DNA from: Salinimicrobium sediminilitoris
GTDB lineage: Bacteria; Bacteroidota; Bacteroidia; Flavobacteriales; Flavobacteriaceae
Assembly: GCF_020866905.1 (NCBI RefSeq)
Contig: NZ_JAIVCC010000017.1
Coordinates: 254,966-318,965 of the forward strand
Direction of reading: 5' to 3'
DNA: 64,000 nt
Positions 62,011 to 64,000 of the stretch are shown piece by piece (position 1 is the first letter of the stretch; each line of letters opens with the position of its first letter). Below the pieces are notes generated by a model that had not been told where the DNA came from, searched no databases, and saw only the letters and a program-made list of their open reading frames with translations. The translations under genes and the position numbers were made by a program.

Positions 62011-63624
62011 CTAATTTAATGAGGCGATCCTGGCTTTAATTTGCTCTTTTTGATCCCTTGATAATCTAACGCAAGGCCTTTCAGAAATAATGACCGAAAC
62101 ACCTTTGTATTTTAATTCATTTCGCAGAACTTCCACGTTTTCCTGGTGGTTCTTTTTTAGGGGCACTATAGTTTTAAGATGATCGGGATGGACTCCAATT
62201 CCCAAACAGATTTTGTGCAACCTCCCTACTGCAGAAGATTCCTGAGCTCCCGTCATAGCAACTGCAGAGTTATCGGAAATAATAATTGTTATAGGTGTAT
62301 TTTCATAGACCGCATCCAAAAGCCCAGTCATACCCGAATGGGTAAAAGTGGAATCTCCAATCACTGCAATTGCGTTCTCCAGCCCCGCATCTGCGGCGCC
62401 TTTTGCCATCGTAATAGAAGCTCCCATATCTATAAGGGTGTTTATAGTCCCTAAAGGCGGTAAAGCTCCCAGTGCATAACATCCAATATCTCCAAAAATG
62501 TTTTTGTTCCCTATCTCGGGTATTAATTCATTAATGGCATTAAAGAGGTCTGTATGGCCGCAACCTTCACAAAGTTGTGGAGGTCTTGGAGTCACCACGG
62601 AAGGAATAGTTTCTAACTTCTCCTGGAAAAGCCCGAGAGATTTCCCGACTATTCTCGGGTTCAGTTCTCCCGTTCGCGGCAGATCGCCTGATAACTTTCC
62701 TTTTATTTTATCATTGTCATCAAAATAGTTGTGCAGCAATTCTTCAACTATGGGATAACCGTCTTCTACAACCAGGATCTTTTCACAGTGGTCGTATAAT
62801 GCTTTTACTTTTTCTTTAGGTAAAGGGTATTGAGTAACCTTTAAAATAGAATAATCAGAGTCATCTTCTCCCAGGTTTTCCATCACATAATTATAGGCTA
62901 TTCCACAAGCTATAATTCCTAATCTCCTGCTTTTACCTTTTTTCAAGCTGTTAAGATCTGAATTATCTGAATATTCAATCAGAGTTTCCTGTTTATTGAT
63001 CAGGAGATCAAACTGCTTTCTGGCATTCATGGGAAGCAGAGCAAACCGAGAGGTATCAGATGGTAAGTTGATATCGTTAGGATCACGTCTTTCCCTTACT
63101 TCAATACCTGCACGGGAATGCGATAAGCGTGTGACCAACCTCAACAATACCGGTAATTTCAGTTCTTCCGAAAGATCAAAGGCATAAAACATCATATCAT
63201 AGGCTTCCTGCTGATTTGATGGTTCCAGGATTGGGATCATTGCAAACTTTCCATAGAACCGGGAATCCTGTTCATTCTGCGAAGAATGCATGGAAGGATC
63301 ATCGGCCACTACGACTACAAGTCCGCCGTTTACTCCGGAAACAGCCATATTCATAAAGACATCTGAAGCCACATTCAAACCCACATGCTTCATCACCACC
63401 ATAGACCTCTTTCCAACATAGGACATACCTAGAGCTGCTTCCATGGCCGTTTTTTCGTTGACAGACCAGGTGGTATGTATCTTTAATTCCTTAGCAAGTT
63501 TGGACTTTTGAATGTATTCGGTTATCTCGGTTGATGGGGTGCCGGGATAAGCATACACGCCAGACAAACCCGCATCAATACTACCCTGAGCAAGTGCTTC
63601 ATTTCCTAAGAGTAAACTTTTCAT
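62011..63624 (-). CDS. iorA: Indolepyruvate oxidoreductase subunit alpha, without ferredoxin domain
   Basis: 537 residues from ATG 63624 (MKSLLLGNEALAQGSIDAG); a longer frame to 63669 exists. N-terminal pyrimidine-binding domain ('VYAYPGTPSTEITEYI'), central domain, then the TPP-binding domain 'CEGCGHTDLFNAINEL', 'GDIGCYALGALPPL' and 'VIGDSTFTHSGMTGLLDAVYENTPITIIISDNSAVAMTG'. Archaeal IorA is longer and ends with a cysteine-rich 2[4Fe-4S] domain; this protein stops at 'PCVRLSRDQKEQIKARIASLN' and lacks it. First gene of the iorAB operon. Confidence 0.9.
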   Translation of the reverse strand: MKSLLLGNEALAQGSIDAGLSGVYAYPGTPSTEITEYIQKSKLAKELKIHTTWSVNEKTAMEAALGMSYVGKRSMVVMKHVGLNVASDVFMNMAVSGVNGGLVVVVADDPSMHSSQNEQDSRFYGKFAMIPILEPSNQQEAYDMMFYAFDLSEELKLPVLLRLVTRLSHSRAGIEVRERRDPNDINLPSDTSRFALLPMNARKQFDLLINKQETLIEYSDNSDLNSLKKGKSRRLGIIACGIAYNYVMENLGEDDSDYSILKVTQYPLPKEKVKALYDHCEKILVVEDGYPIVEELLHNYFDDNDKIKGKLSGDLPRTGELNPRIVGKSLGLFQEKLETIPSVVTPRPPQLCEGCGHTDLFNAINELIPEIGNKNIFGDIGCYALGALPPLGTINTLIDMGASITMAKGAADAGLENAIAVIGDSTFTHSGMTGLLDAVYENTPITIIISDNSAVAMTGAQESSAVGRLHKICLGIGVHPDHLKTIVPLKKNHQENVEVLRNELKYKGVSVIISERPCVRLSRDQKEQIKARIASLN

Positions 63625-64000
63625 CTGTTTAAATTTGATATTGCGTAATGGAAATGATTCGATCTTCATCGACTCCTCCTAAAACGATATAGTTGTACAA
63701 CTAATTTAGAAGGTTCAGGGTTATTATAGTATGATCTTCATCATGCCCTGGTGCTATAAACGGAACAGAAATGCTAAAATGAGATGTCTCAAAAATGCCT
63801 TTTTTGGAAGGAATTGTGCTGAAGTTCTTTTAAAAATTCCCACCAGGCTAGAATGCTTATTGAATTACCTCCACATTTAGGTGGAGACATATGACCTCCC
63901 CTTCCTTACAATTTTAGCCAAACAAAAGAGGCTGTCTGAAAAGGCAGCCTTTTTTTTGTATAAATAGGAGGAGCTGCTTATTTTTAGTATATGAGCAGAA
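63625..64000. repeat. Intergenic region with half-copy of the hairpin repeat
   Basis: No gene. The stretch 63783-63900 resembles the units at 57270-57826: GATGTCTCAAAAATGCC then TTTTTTGG, and later TTGAATTACCTCC followed by ACATTTAGGTGGAG. 63991 begins a bare ATG too close to the window edge to judge. Confidence 0.5.
63929..63957. terminator. Hairpin terminator near the window end
   Basis: AGGCTGTCT / AGGCAGCCT stem (one G-T pair) with a GAAA loop and a T-run after it. It points along the plus strand, though no plus-strand gene precedes it within the window. Confidence 0.75.

Noticed and set aside
63991..64000. Start of a new plus-strand gene at the window end
   Set aside because: Only three codons are present, so nothing can be supported.

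Overview
The window is chromosomal DNA of a Bacteroidota bacterium, almost certainly a marine-type member of the Flavobacteriaceae (Gramella/Salegentibacter/Salinimicrobium-like by gene content; the genus cannot be fixed from sequence alone). Reasons: the gliding-motility lipoprotein GldI, families typical of this phylum (DUF3810, DUF5606, DUF349, paired DUF368, OstA-like, a 271-residue DapD), many lipoproteins with short lipoboxes, A-rich ribosome-binding regions and -7 boxes of the Bacteroidota type (TAnnTTTG) in front of many genes. No rRNA, tRNA, CRISPR array, transposase or prophage was recognised. 59 coding sequences are described.

1-19.8 kb is a housekeeping backbone: end of recF, a lipoprotein and a DciA/DUF721 protein; pcm; ndk; an NrnA-like DHH phosphoesterase with gldI and a cyclophilin-FKBP fusion; pepD; a DUF3810 protein with an HEIGH motif; two exported amidohydrolase-like proteins whose metal ligands are partly lost; an RNA methyltransferase; an M48 protease; the RelA/SpoT enzyme, a Fur-family regulator and purA. 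19.8-25.7 kb looks like accessory DNA between purA and the OstA-like gene: a small membrane-protein/winged-helix operon with two matching operators, an MpaB-like protein, a 614-residue PLP enzyme and a lipoprotein signal peptidase.

25.7-38.5 kb returns to the backbone: OstA-like envelope protein, class-III aminotransferase, TPR protein, two DUF368 membrane proteins, aroE, a large DUF349 protein, mazG, DUF5606, def and ruvX. A four-helix-bundle ORF enclosed in perfect 15-bp inverted repeats sits between def and ruvX. 38.7-46.2 kb holds dapD and a cell-surface glycan cluster: GT9 glycosyltransferase, LicC-like cytidylyltransferase, CDP-glycerol-phosphotransferase-like protein, Stealth sugar-phosphate transferase, Kdo-kinase-like protein and GT4 glycosyltransferase, followed by a Sua5/YrdC gene. 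Together they suggest phosphodiester decoration of a lipopolysaccharide core. A GxxExxY ORF enclosed in 19-bp inverted repeats is lodged directly before the CCA-adding enzyme.

46.7-56 kb has cca, ctaA (heme A synthase), a pRiA4b-like protein, a nucleoid-associated protein, an unrecognised protein with a kinase-like catalytic loop, an ABC exporter and uvrB. A secreted repeat protein follows, then about 550 bp of tandem intergenic repeats. The last 6 kb holds an ADP-forming acyl-CoA synthetase, an aminotransferase and both subunits of an indolepyruvate oxidoreductase. Together these can turn aromatic (or other) amino acids into acids with substrate-level ATP formation, a pathway best known from peptide-fermenting archaea.

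The most distinctive non-coding content is (i) two small single-ORF units bounded by inverted repeats, (ii) a palindromic repeat family with terminal inverted repeats (two clear copies, one decayed), (iii) tandem hairpin repeats at 57.3-57.8 kb, (iv) a GGGTTGC heptamer tract, and (v) a recurring AAAATGNCATTTT core in terminator-like hairpins.
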